Shown: positions 20,287 to 26,612 of the stretch, piece by piece
How the letters are laid out: the number at the start of each line of letters is the position of its first letter
Numbering within the stretch: the first letter of the stretch is position 1
Assembly (NCBI GenBank): GCA_001820095.1
Contig: MHOO01000011.1
Span: 65,958 to 101,667, forward strand
Length of the DNA stretch: 35,710 nt
Source of the DNA: Candidatus Staskawiczbacteria bacterium RIFCSPHIGHO2_01_FULL_39_25
GTDB lineage: Bacteria > Patescibacteriota > Minisyncoccia > Minisyncoccales > Staskawiczbacteraceae
Direction of reading: 5' to 3'
Made by a program: the position numbers and the translations under genes
The notes under the pieces: model-generated
Seen by the model: only the letters and a program-made list of their open reading frames with translations
Databases searched by the model: none
What the model was told of the DNA's origin: nothing

Positions 20287-20445
20287 ATGAGAGGCAAGGA
20301 CAAAATAATTTTTAACGAAAAGGGTTTTGGCGTACGCCTAGTTTCAATTGTCCGAAATTAGTTTCAATAAGAATCACGTTCGTTGAGAATTATAATCCCT
20401 CTCATAAAAAGCCATCGGAATACATTTTCTGATGGTTTTTTAGTT
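20287..20445 (+). ncRNA. Candidate structured RNA with terminator (leader or free sRNA)
   Basis: This is the main content of the 350-base gene-free gap 20139-20488. The predicted 5' end ATGAGAGG (20287-20294) pairs perfectly with CCTCTCAT (20398-20405), closing the molecule. Inside, GGACAA (20298-20303) pairs with TTGTCC (20348-20353), the palindrome GGCGTACGCC caps that arm, and GTTTCAAT occurs twice with a 20-base period (20341, 20361). A terminator follows directly (GCCATC...GATGGT then Ts, 20409-20445). It could be an independent sRNA, or a riboswitch/attenuator for the downstream genes, although these have their own extended -10 after the terminator. A 24-codon ORF also starts at 20287, but the conserved-looking pairing argues for RNA. 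I match it to no known family. Confidence 0.45.
20409..20441 (+). terminator. Terminator of the candidate RNA at 20287
   Basis: AAGCCATCGGAA pairs with TTTCTGATGGTTT, including G-T pairs, followed by T-rich sequence. Confidence 0.75.
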
Positions 20446-20451
20446 AATTTT

Positions 20452-20460
20452 TGGTATAAT
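20452..20460 (+). promoter_or_regulatory. Extended -10 promoter for the 20489 gene
   Basis: TGGTATAAT is a perfect TGn-TATAAT, 28 bases before the ATG. No SD is present in the leader. Confidence 0.65.
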
Positions 20461-20488
20461 AGATGCAATTAATATTAAACCCATCTTT

Positions 20489-20785
20489 ATGGCAAAAGAA
20501 AAAAAAGAACCCTCCGTTGCTAAAGCTACGAAGGGCGAAGGAAAAATAATTGGTAAAGTTACCCATTATTTTTCAGATATTAACGTGGCCGTGGTTAAGC
20601 TTTCAGCTCCCTTGAACCAGGGCGACGAAATTAGGATTATGGGAGGCGAAAACACGGATTTTAACCAAAAAGTAGATTCAATGCAGGTTAACCACAAAGC
20701 AGTGAAAAAGGCAAAAAAGGGAAATTCCATAGGTCTGAAAGTGAGTGAAAAAGTGAGGGAGGGATACGGGGTTTACAAAGTGTAA
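20489..20785 (+). CDS. Small EF-Tu domain-2-like beta-barrel protein
   Basis: A 98-residue protein. After a Lys-rich start, 'IIGKVTHYFSDINVAVVKLSAPLNQGDEIRIMG' and 'VDSMQVNHKAVKKAKKGNSIGLKVSEKVREGYGVYKV' match the EF-Tu domain 2 beta-barrel pattern seen in translation-factor-like proteins and in the C-terminal domain of U32 peptidases. No GTPase domain is present. Stand-alone forms of this domain are usually annotated as 'translation elongation factor-like'; an RNA- or ribosome-linked role is plausible but unproven. The GreA/GreB gene follows 60 bases later on the same strand. Confidence 0.75.
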   Translation: MAKEKKEPSVAKATKGEGKIIGKVTHYFSDINVAVVKLSAPLNQGDEIRIMGGENTDFNQKVDSMQVNHKAVKKAKKGNSIGLKVSEKVREGYGVYKV

Positions 20786-20845
20786 TATGCCAATTGACAT
20801 TGGAGGCAAAAGGCCATAGTATAGAAGAATAATTCACCAATCATT

Positions 20846-21322
20846 ATGGAAGGAAAAGTTTTTCATATCACAAAGGAAAAAATGAAAGAGCTGAAGAAAG
20901 AGTACGAAGAGCTGGTTGTTTCAGAGCGCGATAAGGTGGTTGGAGTGGAAGCTCCTAAAATTTTAGAGTCGGAAGATGTCAACCCAGAATTTATAAGTTT
21001 TCAAGAAGATATGGAAAAACTAAGATCCAGAATTGACGAATTAAAGGATATTCTAGAGAACCATCAGTTAATTAAAAAACCTCCCAAAGAAAAACAGGTT
21101 TTTGTGGATTTGGGGGCCAAGGTTAAAATAGATGTTGCTGGAAAAAAAGATGAATTTACCATTATGGGAACGTTAGAGGCTAACCCTAATTTGGGGAAAA
21201 TTAGCAATGAATCTCCGGTGGGCAGGGCTTTACTGGGACATAAGATTGGAGATGAAGTAGTGGTATTTTCTCCCCATAAGAAAGTCTATAAAATAAGGGA
21301 CATTAAGTATGAAGTTGGTTAA
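20846..21322 (+). CDS. GreA/GreB family transcription elongation factor
   Basis: A 158-residue Gre factor: an N-terminal antiparallel coiled coil ('ITKEKMKELKKEYEELV' through 'LRSRIDELKDILENHQLI') and the C-terminal FKBP-like domain ending 'ISNESPVGRALLGHKIGDEVVVFSPHKKVYKIRDIKYE'. 'SPVGRALLGhkxGDeV' is diagnostic. Gre factors insert the coiled coil into the RNA polymerase secondary channel and stimulate cleavage of backtracked RNA through two acidic residues at the tip. Here the tip region reads 'EAPKILESEDVNPEF', acidic but different from the usual GDLSENAEY, so the cleavage activity should be checked. It ends at a strong terminator. Confidence 0.88.
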   Translation: MEGKVFHITKEKMKELKKEYEELVVSERDKVVGVEAPKILESEDVNPEFISFQEDMEKLRSRIDELKDILENHQLIKKPPKEKQVFVDLGAKVKIDVAGKKDEFTIMGTLEANPNLGKISNESPVGRALLGHKIGDEVVVFSPHKKVYKIRDIKYEVG

Positions 21323-21335
21323 AATTATATGAATT

Positions 21336-21366
21336 AAAAAGAGGCTGTAAAAAGCCTCTTTTTTAT
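21336..21366 (+). terminator. Terminator after the Gre factor
   Basis: AAAGAGGCT / AGCCTCTTT stem with a short A-rich loop and a T-run. Confidence 0.9.
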
Positions 21367-21367
21367 G

Positions 21368-21573
21368 TATATGAATAGCCAAGGCTATTCATATAATTCT
21401 GCACTTGGTCGAAATAAAGAATAAGAGGCGGGAAAAATAATTGTGATTCTTTTCCTTTTCCTCCTATCATTTACTTTCTTCTCGTTTGAATTATATGAAT
21501 AATTCATATAATTCTGCACTCGAAGAAAATAAATAATTTGCGAATCATTTACTTTCTTCTCGTTTGAATTATA
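21368..21573. repeat. Tandem duplicated intergenic element with hairpins
   Basis: Two copies of a composite unit. Each has a palindromic head (TATATGAAT...ATTCATATA), then ATTCTGCACT, a variable spacer, and an identical 30-base tail beginning ATCATTTACTTTCTTCTCG (21466-21495 and 21544-21573). The first copy's head is extended to ATGAATAGCC-AA-GGCTATTCAT. The spacer is about 60 bases in copy 1 and 23 in copy 2. The second tail supplies TTTACT-N16-TATAAT, a probable promoter for the MFS gene; the first tail reads TATATG at the same place. It could be a duplicated regulatory region or a small mobile-type repeat. Confidence 0.75.
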
Positions 21574-21614
21574 ATGAGCTAACGTAAAATTAATAACCAA
21601 TAATAACTAAAAAC

Positions 21615-22253
21615 ATGTTTAAAGGCGTAAACAAGGTGATGCGGGCGTACATATATTGGGACTTTGTCATAAATTCTGGCTGGGGTTTGCTGGGCCCTGT
21701 ATTTGCAATATTTCTTCTTGAGACCATTGCCATTGGAAATGTGGCCGAGGGCGCAAAAATAGCCGGCTTTTCCACGCTTTTCTATTGGACAACCAAGTCA
21801 ATTTTGCAAATACCCATTGGGCATTATTTAGATAAAAACCATGGGGAAATTGATGATTTTTGGTTTTATGTTATAGGAACCGTTATTACCGGCTTGGTGC
21901 CTTTTGGATTTTTATTTTCATCTGTGCCATGGCATATCTATGCCTTGCAAATACTGCATGGCGTTGGAATGTCTATGATTATCCCTTCTTCGTATGCCAT
22001 ATTTATACGGCATACCGATAAAGGCCGGGAAGCATATGAAAGCGGCTTAGATAGCACCCTTTTGGGGGTAGGAGCGGGTTTTGCGGGAGCCCTTGGAGGG
22101 ATTATGGCAGGATACATTGGCTTTAAATTGATTTTCGTTTTAACGGGAATATTCACCTTTATTTCAGTCTTTTTTATATTCGCTGTGCGCAAGGATATGC
22201 TGCCGAAAACACCTGATCATGTACATGAATTTCCTGCATCAAAGACTTTTTAA
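21615..22253 (+). CDS. Half-size MFS-like membrane protein (about six TM helices)
   Basis: A 212-residue protein with six hydrophobic helices (about 12-38, 49-72, 82-103, 105-130, 149-170, 172-191). Its pattern fits one half of a major facilitator transporter: 'PIGHYLDKNHGEIDDF' resembles the loop 2-3 motif A region (G..aDr.grr), and 'SSYAIFIRHTDKGREAYESGLDSTLLG' resembles the helix 4-5 loop. Full MFS proteins have 12 helices and ~400 aa. No frame-shifted second half follows, since PolX starts 12 bases later, so it is either a truncated remnant or a protein that dimerises. No substrate can be predicted. Confidence 0.7.
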   Translation: MFKGVNKVMRAYIYWDFVINSGWGLLGPVFAIFLLETIAIGNVAEGAKIAGFSTLFYWTTKSILQIPIGHYLDKNHGEIDDFWFYVIGTVITGLVPFGFLFSSVPWHIYALQILHGVGMSMIIPSSYAIFIRHTDKGREAYESGLDSTLLGVGAGFAGALGGIMAGYIGFKLIFVLTGIFTFISVFFIFAVRKDMLPKTPDHVHEFPASKTF

Positions 22254-22265
22254 GTTTTTTAAAAA

Positions 22266-23990
22266 ATGCGAAATCATAAAATAGCTAAAATTTTTAACGA
22301 TATAGCCAGATTTTTAGAAATAGATGGAGTGGCTTTTAAGCCCTATGCCTACCAGCGGGCGGCCATGTCGTTGGAAGGATTAAAAGAGGATGTTGCTGAT
22401 ATATATCGGAAAGGGGGCAAAGCGGCATTGCAGGAAATTCCGGGAATCGGCAAGGGTATTGCGGGCCACATTGAAGAATATTTAAAAAAGGGCACCATAG
22501 CAGATTTAGAGAATTTTAAAAAAAGGCTGCCGGTTGATATGGAGGGGCTTTTAAGGGTAGAGGGCTTGGGTCCAAAAAAAGTAAAAGTGCTTTATGAAAA
22601 ATTGGGAATTAAAAATATAAAGGATTTAGAGAAAGCGGTAAAAACCCATAAGATAGCCCCTCTTTTCGGCTTTGGAGAAAAAACTGAACAAAATATCGTG
22701 CAAGGATTGGAATTTTTAAAAAAGGGCAAAGGCAGGTCTTTTCTGGGTGAAATACTGCCTATTGCCAGGCAGGTACTTTGGCAGCTGGAAAAATTACCAG
22801 AGGTTCAAAAGGCAAGTTTGGCAGGGTCATTGCGGAGGAAAAGGGAAACCATTGGGGATGTCGATTTTTTGGTGGCTTCCAAAAGCCCCGGAAAGGTAAT
22901 GGATTTTTTTGTGAACCTGCCGGGCGTAGAAAAGGTATGGGGAAAGGGCGGAACAAAGGCATCGGTACACATGGTTAACGGTTTTGATATGGATTTGCGG
23001 GTAGTGCCGGAAAAAAGCTACGGGTCTGCTTTGCAGTATTTTACCGGTTCCCAAGACCACAATATTGCCACCCGTAAAATTGCCATAGATAAGGGGTTAA
23101 AGTTAAGCGAATACGGCGTATTCAGAGGATCAAAGCAAATTGCGGGCAAAACAGAAGAGGATGTATATAAGGCAATAGGCCTGCGGTGGATGGATCCTGA
23201 AATAAGGGAAAATGCAGGAGAGATTGAAGCTTCTTTGCAAGGGAAGTTGCCAACCTTGGTTGATATAAAGGATATTAAGGGCGACTTGCATTGCCATTCT
23301 GACTGGAATGGAGGCAAAAATCCCATTGAAGTGATGGCACAGACTGCTATGGATATGGGGTATGAATATATCGGCATTTCAGACCATACCAAAACATTAA
23401 AAATTGAAAATGGGCTTAATGAAAAACAATTATTAGAACAGATAGAATATATTAAAAAAATAAACCGATCATTTCAAATTTCAAATTTCAAATTTCAAAT
23501 TTTAGCGGGCTGCGAAGCAGATATTTTAAAAGATGGTTCAATTGATATTAAAGATGAAGTTTTGGCGCAATTAGATTATGTTATTGCATCGGTTCACTTA
23601 AATACGAAAATGGAAAAAAAAGAAATGATGGCGCGCATTGAAAAAGCGATGCGAAATCCAAATGTGGATATATTTGGGCATCCCACAGGACGCATTGTAA
23701 ACCAGCGCGATGAGTACCAAATTGATTTTGATAAAATATTAAAGATAGCCAAAGAAACCGGCACCATTTTAGAAATAAACTCTTCACAAAGATTAGATTT
23801 GCGCGATTTTTACATAAGGCGCGCCAAAGCCGAGGGCGTAAAAATGATTATTAATACTGACTCGCATCATAAAGATCAAATGAACCTTATGGAATATGGA
23901 GTCAGCCAAGCGCGAAGAGGTTGGGCAGAGAAATCTGATATAGTAAATACGTTGTCAGTCGAAAAACTATTAGAGCATTTCAAAGTTTAA
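22266..23990 (+). CDS. polX: DNA polymerase X with PHP domain
   Basis: A 574-residue bacterial PolX for gap-filling repair. It comprises the N-terminal 8-kDa-like helix-hairpin-helix domain ('LQEIPGIGKGIAGHIEEYLKKG', 'LLRVEGLGPKKVKVLYEKLG'), the polymerase palm ('AGSLRRKRETIGDVDFLV' with two catalytic Asp, 'FDMDLRVV' with the third, 'GSALQYFTGSQDHNIATRKIA'), and the C-terminal PHP phosphoesterase ('GDLHCHSDWNGG', 'YIGISDHTK', 'GCEADIL', 'VIASVH', 'DIFGHPTGR', 'EINSS', 'NTDSH'). All PHP metal motifs are present, so 3'-5' exonuclease or AP-endonuclease activity is expected. A simple-repeat insert ('FQISNFKFQI') lies before GCEADIL. It follows the half-MFS gene by 12 bases and precedes the Nudix gene by 5. 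Confidence 0.93.
   Translation: MRNHKIAKIFNDIARFLEIDGVAFKPYAYQRAAMSLEGLKEDVADIYRKGGKAALQEIPGIGKGIAGHIEEYLKKGTIADLENFKKRLPVDMEGLLRVEGLGPKKVKVLYEKLGIKNIKDLEKAVKTHKIAPLFGFGEKTEQNIVQGLEFLKKGKGRSFLGEILPIARQVLWQLEKLPEVQKASLAGSLRRKRETIGDVDFLVASKSPGKVMDFFVNLPGVEKVWGKGGTKASVHMVNGFDMDLRVVPEKSYGSALQYFTGSQDHNIATRKIAIDKGLKLSEYGVFRGSKQIAGKTEEDVYKAIGLRWMDPEIRENAGEIEASLQGKLPTLVDIKDIKGDLHCHSDWNGGKNPIEVMAQTAMDMGYEYIGISDHTKTLKIENGLNEKQLLEQIEYIKKINRSFQISNFKFQILAGCEADILKDGSIDIKDEVLAQLDYVIASVHLNTKMEKKEMMARIEKAMRNPNVDIFGHPTGRIVNQRDEYQIDFDKILKIAKETGTILEINSSQRLDLRDFYIRRAKAEGVKMIINTDSHHKDQMNLMEYGVSQARRGWAEKSDIVNTLSVEKLLEHFKV
23471..23501 (+). repeat. In-frame TTTCAAA tandem repeat inside polX
   Basis: Four 7-base units TTTCAAA encode FQISNFKFQI in the PHP domain. 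The same unit is found in the rpmI-rplT gap and after pilO. Confidence 0.85.
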
Positions 23991-23995
23991 ATAAG

Positions 23996-24448
23996 ATGCC
24001 ACGGGAAAATTCAGCGGGAGCCATAGTGTTTAGGATAAAGGATAATACGCCGTATTACCTGCTTTTGCATTATCATTCTGGCCATTGGGAATTTCCCCGG
24101 GGCCATGCCGAAAAAGAAGAAACCCAAGAGCAATCTGCCAGAAGAGAAGTAGAAGAGGAAACCGGTTTAAAAGATTTTAAAATACTCCCAGGGTTTAAGG
24201 GATACACGAAATTTTCTTTCAGAAGGGTATATGGGTTGCAGGGCGAAGCCAGGAAAAAGGCCCCATGGGTCTTTAAAATTGTAACGCTTTATTTGGCAGA
24301 AACAGGAACCGAAGAAATAAAAATCTCCCATGAACACAAGGGATTTGCCTGGCTTACCTATGAAGATGCCATTAAAAAATTAGCAAAAGACGCAAAAAAA
24401 GTGTTTGCCGAGGCCCATGAGTTTGTTATGTCGCAAAAGAATTTATAA
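23996..24448 (+). CDS. Nudix hydrolase
   Basis: A 150-residue protein with a complete Nudix box: 'GHAEKEETQEQSARREVEEETGL' fits Gx5Ex7REUxEExGU exactly. The start 'MPRENSAGAIVFRI...YYLLLHYHSGHWEFPRGH' resembles the diadenosine polyphosphate hydrolase (Ap4A) branch. It would cleave nucleoside diphosphate derivatives; clean-up of Ap4A or damaged nucleotides is likely but not certain. It follows polX after 5 bases and is probably in the same transcript. It ends at a bidirectional terminator shared with rplT. Confidence 0.9.
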   Translation: MPRENSAGAIVFRIKDNTPYYLLLHYHSGHWEFPRGHAEKEETQEQSARREVEEETGLKDFKILPGFKGYTKFSFRRVYGLQGEARKKAPWVFKIVTLYLAETGTEEIKISHEHKGFAWLTYEDAIKKLAKDAKKVFAEAHEFVMSQKNL

Positions 24449-24477
24449 TTAATATGGAGGGTGCCTTATAGCGTGGA

Positions 24478-24513
24478 AACTAAAAACAGGCTTTAGAGAG
24501 CCTGTTTTTAGTT
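24478..24513. terminator. Bidirectional terminator between the Nudix gene and rplT
   Basis: AACTAAAAACAGGCT / AGCCTGTTTTTAGTT, a perfect 15-base stem with a 6-base loop, A-rich on one side and T-rich on the other. Confidence 0.9.
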
Positions 24514-24546
24514 TAACTTCTGCGTAGTTTCGCGTCAGTTCTGCGA

Positions 24547-24894
24547 TCACTTTTTGGCTTCTTCTACAATCTTCTCAAAAATTTCGGGATGTTTTTCTAT
24601 AAGCTGGGCCAAGATTTTCCTATCCAATTCAATTTTTTTCTTTTTTAACTCGTTCATAAATCTGCTATAGTTGATCCCCAACTTGCGGCAGGCCGCATTA
24701 ATTTGAAGCTGCCAGAGTTGGCGAAAATCCCTTTTTTTGACTTTCCTGTCACGATATGAAAAAGTCCAAGCATGGCGCAAGGCATCTTTTGCCAATTTAT
24801 ATTTTGATTTTCTTCCGTATTTAAAACCCTTGGCATGTTTTAATAAATGCTTCCTATGCTTGTGGGCTGTTTTTCCTTTTTTGACTCGTACCAT
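24547..24894 (-). CDS. rplT: 50S ribosomal protein L20 (bL20)
   Basis: A 115-residue basic protein with the L20 signature: 'MVRVKKGKTAHKHRKHLLKHAKGF', 'ALRHAWTFSYRDRKVKKRDFRQLWQLQINAACRKLGINYSRFM', and a C-terminal globular domain. L20 is essential for early 50S assembly and in many bacteria represses the infC-rpmI-rplT operon. It is the last gene of that canonical trio. The 165-base gap to rpmI holds AT-rich repeats and a CCTGC/GCAGG hairpin instead of a tight junction. Confidence 0.97.
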   Translation of the reverse strand: MVRVKKGKTAHKHRKHLLKHAKGFKYGRKSKYKLAKDALRHAWTFSYRDRKVKKRDFRQLWQLQINAACRKLGINYSRFMNELKKKKIELDRKILAQLIEKHPEIFEKIVEEAKK

Positions 24895-24900
24895 GGTGTG

Positions 24901-25053
24901 AATTTACAATTTACAATTTGAAATTTGAATTCAATATTTCAATAATTAAATATTTAAATTTGAAAACACGACGTCGCCTGCATGCGTAAGCAGGGGTTTT
25001 AATCATTTCAAATTCAGTTAATTCAAATTGATTTCAAATTTCAAATTTCAAAT
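24901..25053. repeat. AT-rich simple repeats between rpmI and rplT
   Basis: AATTTACAATTTACAATTTGAAATTTGAATT on one side and ATTTCAAATTTCAAATTTCAAATT on the other flank a GC-richer core with CCTGC-ATGCGTAA-GCAGG. The repeat unit is the same as that inside polX. Confidence 0.8.
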
Positions 25054-25059
25054 TATTTT

Positions 25060-25248
25060 TTAAACCTGAAGATATCTTTTAATTCTTTTGGTTTCAGATT
25101 TTGAGATTTGAATCCACTTTCTTCCCTTTCTCCTCATTTGTCCGGTTTTTTTTGCGCGGTAATGATTCTGGCCTGAAAGCCTTCTTAAAATCTTGCCGGT
25201 TTTTGTAATTTTAAAACGCTTGGTTAGCGCTTTTTTTGTCTTATTCAT
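25060..25248 (-). CDS. rpmI: 50S ribosomal protein L35 (bL35)
   Basis: A 62-residue basic protein: 'KALTKRFKITKTGKILRRLSGQNHYRAKKTGQMRRKGRKWIQISKSETKRIKRYL' is the L35 pattern (KrfkvTgtGKi.r....H....Ks...R.lr). It lies between infC and rplT as in most bacteria, 15 bases after infC. No SD is visible. Confidence 0.95.
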   Translation of the reverse strand: MNKTKKALTKRFKITKTGKILRRLSGQNHYRAKKTGQMRRKGRKWIQISKSETKRIKRYLQV

Positions 25249-25263
25249 TTACTTATTAATGGA

Positions 25264-25773
25264 TTATTTCTTTGAAATTATCATTGTGAAACCCTTTGGC
25301 TCTCGTTTTAGTTCCCGTTCAGTTTTAATAGGCAGTAATTTATCGGCGGTTTCCAAGAAAAATGATATTTTCTTTTTTGCAAATTCGCCCATGGCTTTTT
25401 CTCGTCCCCGCAGCACCATTTGAAGTTTAACCTTGTCGCCCTCTTTTAAAAACTTTTCCGCCTGTTTGGCTTTTACTTCAATATCGTGAGGCGACGTATT
25501 AAATCCAAGCTGGATCTCCTTAAGTTTTGAAATATGGGTTTTTACTTTTATTTTCCGCTCTTTCTTCTGCAAAGAATACAGGTATTTTCCGTAATCGGCA
25601 ATCCTGCATACCGGCGGCTCAACTTTTTCGGTAACCTGTATTAAATCTAATCCCTTGGATTTTGCCAAGTCAATGGCCTCAAAAATATTTTTCACGCCAA
25701 GTTGCGCGCCAGTTTCATCTATTACCCGCACCTCTTTAGCCCGTATGAAATTGTTGATAGGTATTCTTTCCAA
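25264..25773 (-). CDS. infC: Translation initiation factor IF-3
   Basis: IF-3 prevents premature subunit joining and checks start codons. The 169-residue frame shows the N-domain 'INNFIRAKEVRVIDETGAQLGVKNIFEAIDLAKSKGLDLIQVTEKVEPPVCRIADYGKYLYSLQKKERK' and the C-domain 'KEIQLGFNTSPHDIEVKAKQAEKFLKEGDKVKLQMVLRGREK'. There is no ATG: an in-frame TAA is 9 bases upstream of the track start, which is a TTG at 25773. The real start may be this TTG or a nearby ATA/ATC, as infC is known for rare start codons (AUU in E. coli) that allow IF-3 to control itself. TATAAT (25774-25779) directly precedes the TTG, which would place transcription start inside the frame; see findings. Confidence 0.95.
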   Translation of the reverse strand: MERIPINNFIRAKEVRVIDETGAQLGVKNIFEAIDLAKSKGLDLIQVTEKVEPPVCRIADYGKYLYSLQKKERKIKVKTHISKLKEIQLGFNTSPHDIEVKAKQAEKFLKEGDKVKLQMVLRGREKAMGEFAKKKISFFLETADKLLPIKTERELKREPKGFTMIISKK

Positions 25774-25790
25774 ATTATAACTTTAATTAG

Positions 25791-26143
25791 TGGAGATGGA
25801 GGAGTTGAATCCTCGTCTGAAAAGCTATTAAAAACAATTCTACAAGCGTAGCTCATCTTTAATTTAAGATATGAAATAAAAGATAAGCGAAATTTTCATA
25901 TCCTAGCTTTATTGGGTTTTGGTAATTACTTTAAAGCTAAAATAATTACCTATCCCGATTATATAACACCTTTATCTACCTACCGGGAATCAATAGTAAA
26001 GATGTAGCACTAAGCGTATGCTAATGCTGGTTGCCTCTTATTAAATAAGTTAGCAATTATTGTTTTCTCAAAGTTTTATGAGGTTTGAGAATACTCAGCT
26101 TGCCTTGTTTTTAAAGGACAAATCATCGAAAGCTTTCATCCCC
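25791..26143 (-). ncRNA. ssrA: Transfer-messenger RNA (tmRNA)
   Basis: On the minus strand the 5' end GGGGATG pairs with the 3' CATCTCC (one G-T) to form the tRNA-like acceptor. The 3' part has the T arm GAGG-ATTCAACT-CCTC, and the 5' part has the 'CTTTCGATGA' segment typical of tmRNA D-region starts. The tag reading frame (26010-26054) reads ANLFNKRQPALAYA then TAG; the C-terminal ALAYA resembles the ALAA degradation signal. Hairpins compatible with the pseudoknot region follow, for example GGTAATTA/TAATTACC. The CCA is not encoded: the discriminator A is followed by CTA, so it must be added. The length is about 353 bases. The gene lies 5 bases after the smpB stop and 17 bases before infC. 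Confidence 0.93.
26010..26054 (-). other. tmRNA proteolysis-tag reading frame
   Basis: Resume codon GCT, then codes for ANLFNKRQPALAYA and stop TAG. It marks stalled proteins for ClpXP-type degradation. The penultimate Tyr in ALAYA differs from the common ALAA. Confidence 0.85.
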
Positions 26144-26148
26144 ATGTC

Positions 26149-26604
26149 TTAGCGACTCAATTCTCTCTGGGTATCGCGTTCCACGTCTCGCTTTTTAATC
26201 TTCTCTTTCTTGTCAAATTTTTTCTTTCCCTTGGCCAGTCCAAACTCAAGTTTTATCCTACCATCTTTTGCGTAAACCTTCAAGGGTATGAGGGAGAAAC
26301 CCTTCTCATTTGCCTTTCCGGCAAGGTATTGGATCTCCTTTTTATTTAAAAGAAGCTTCCTGGTTTTTTCGGGGTTATAATCGGCCGGGGCGTTTTTTGG
26401 CTGGTAGGGAGGTATCTTGGCCCCTAGCAGATAAGGCTCCCCGTCTTGCATGACGACATATGATCCCGCTAAATTGATTCGCCCATTTCGTATGGATTTT
26501 ACCTCTTGGCCGATTAATACCAAACCCGCCTCATATTTTTCAATGATTTCGTAGTCAAAATAGGCTTTTTTATTGTCGGCATAGATTTCCATTGCTATTA
26601 CCAT
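26149..26604 (-). CDS. smpB: SmpB, tmRNA-binding protein
   Basis: SmpB binds the tRNA-like part of tmRNA and delivers it to stalled ribosomes. Motifs: 'FDYEIIEKYEAGLVLIGQEVKSIRNGRINLAGSYVVMQDGEPYLLGAKIPPYQP', 'KTRKLLLNKKEIQYL', 'SLIPLKVYAKDGRIKLEFGLAKGKKKFDKKEKIKKRD'. I use the ATG at 26604 (151 aa, MVIAMEIY), with 26592 (147 aa) as an alternative, because the track start at 26682 overlaps comF by 70 bases and gives a non-family N terminus. Its stop is 5 bases from the tmRNA 5' end, so protein and RNA partner are probably made from one transcript. Confidence 0.95.
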   Translation of the reverse strand: MVIAMEIYADNKKAYFDYEIIEKYEAGLVLIGQEVKSIRNGRINLAGSYVVMQDGEPYLLGAKIPPYQPKNAPADYNPEKTRKLLLNKKEIQYLAGKANEKGFSLIPLKVYAKDGRIKLEFGLAKGKKKFDKKEKIKKRDVERDTQRELSR

Positions 26605-26612
26605 AACATCTT

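Noticed and set aside
20287-20361. 24-codon leaderless ORF at the start of the second RNA candidate
   Set aside because: The start codon is part of a perfect closing stem and the peptide has no recognisable features; kept only as an alternative reading.
20341-20368. Possible CRISPR repeat (GTTTCAAT twice)
   Set aside because: Only two 8-base copies 20 bases apart, no array and no cas genes; more likely part of an RNA fold.
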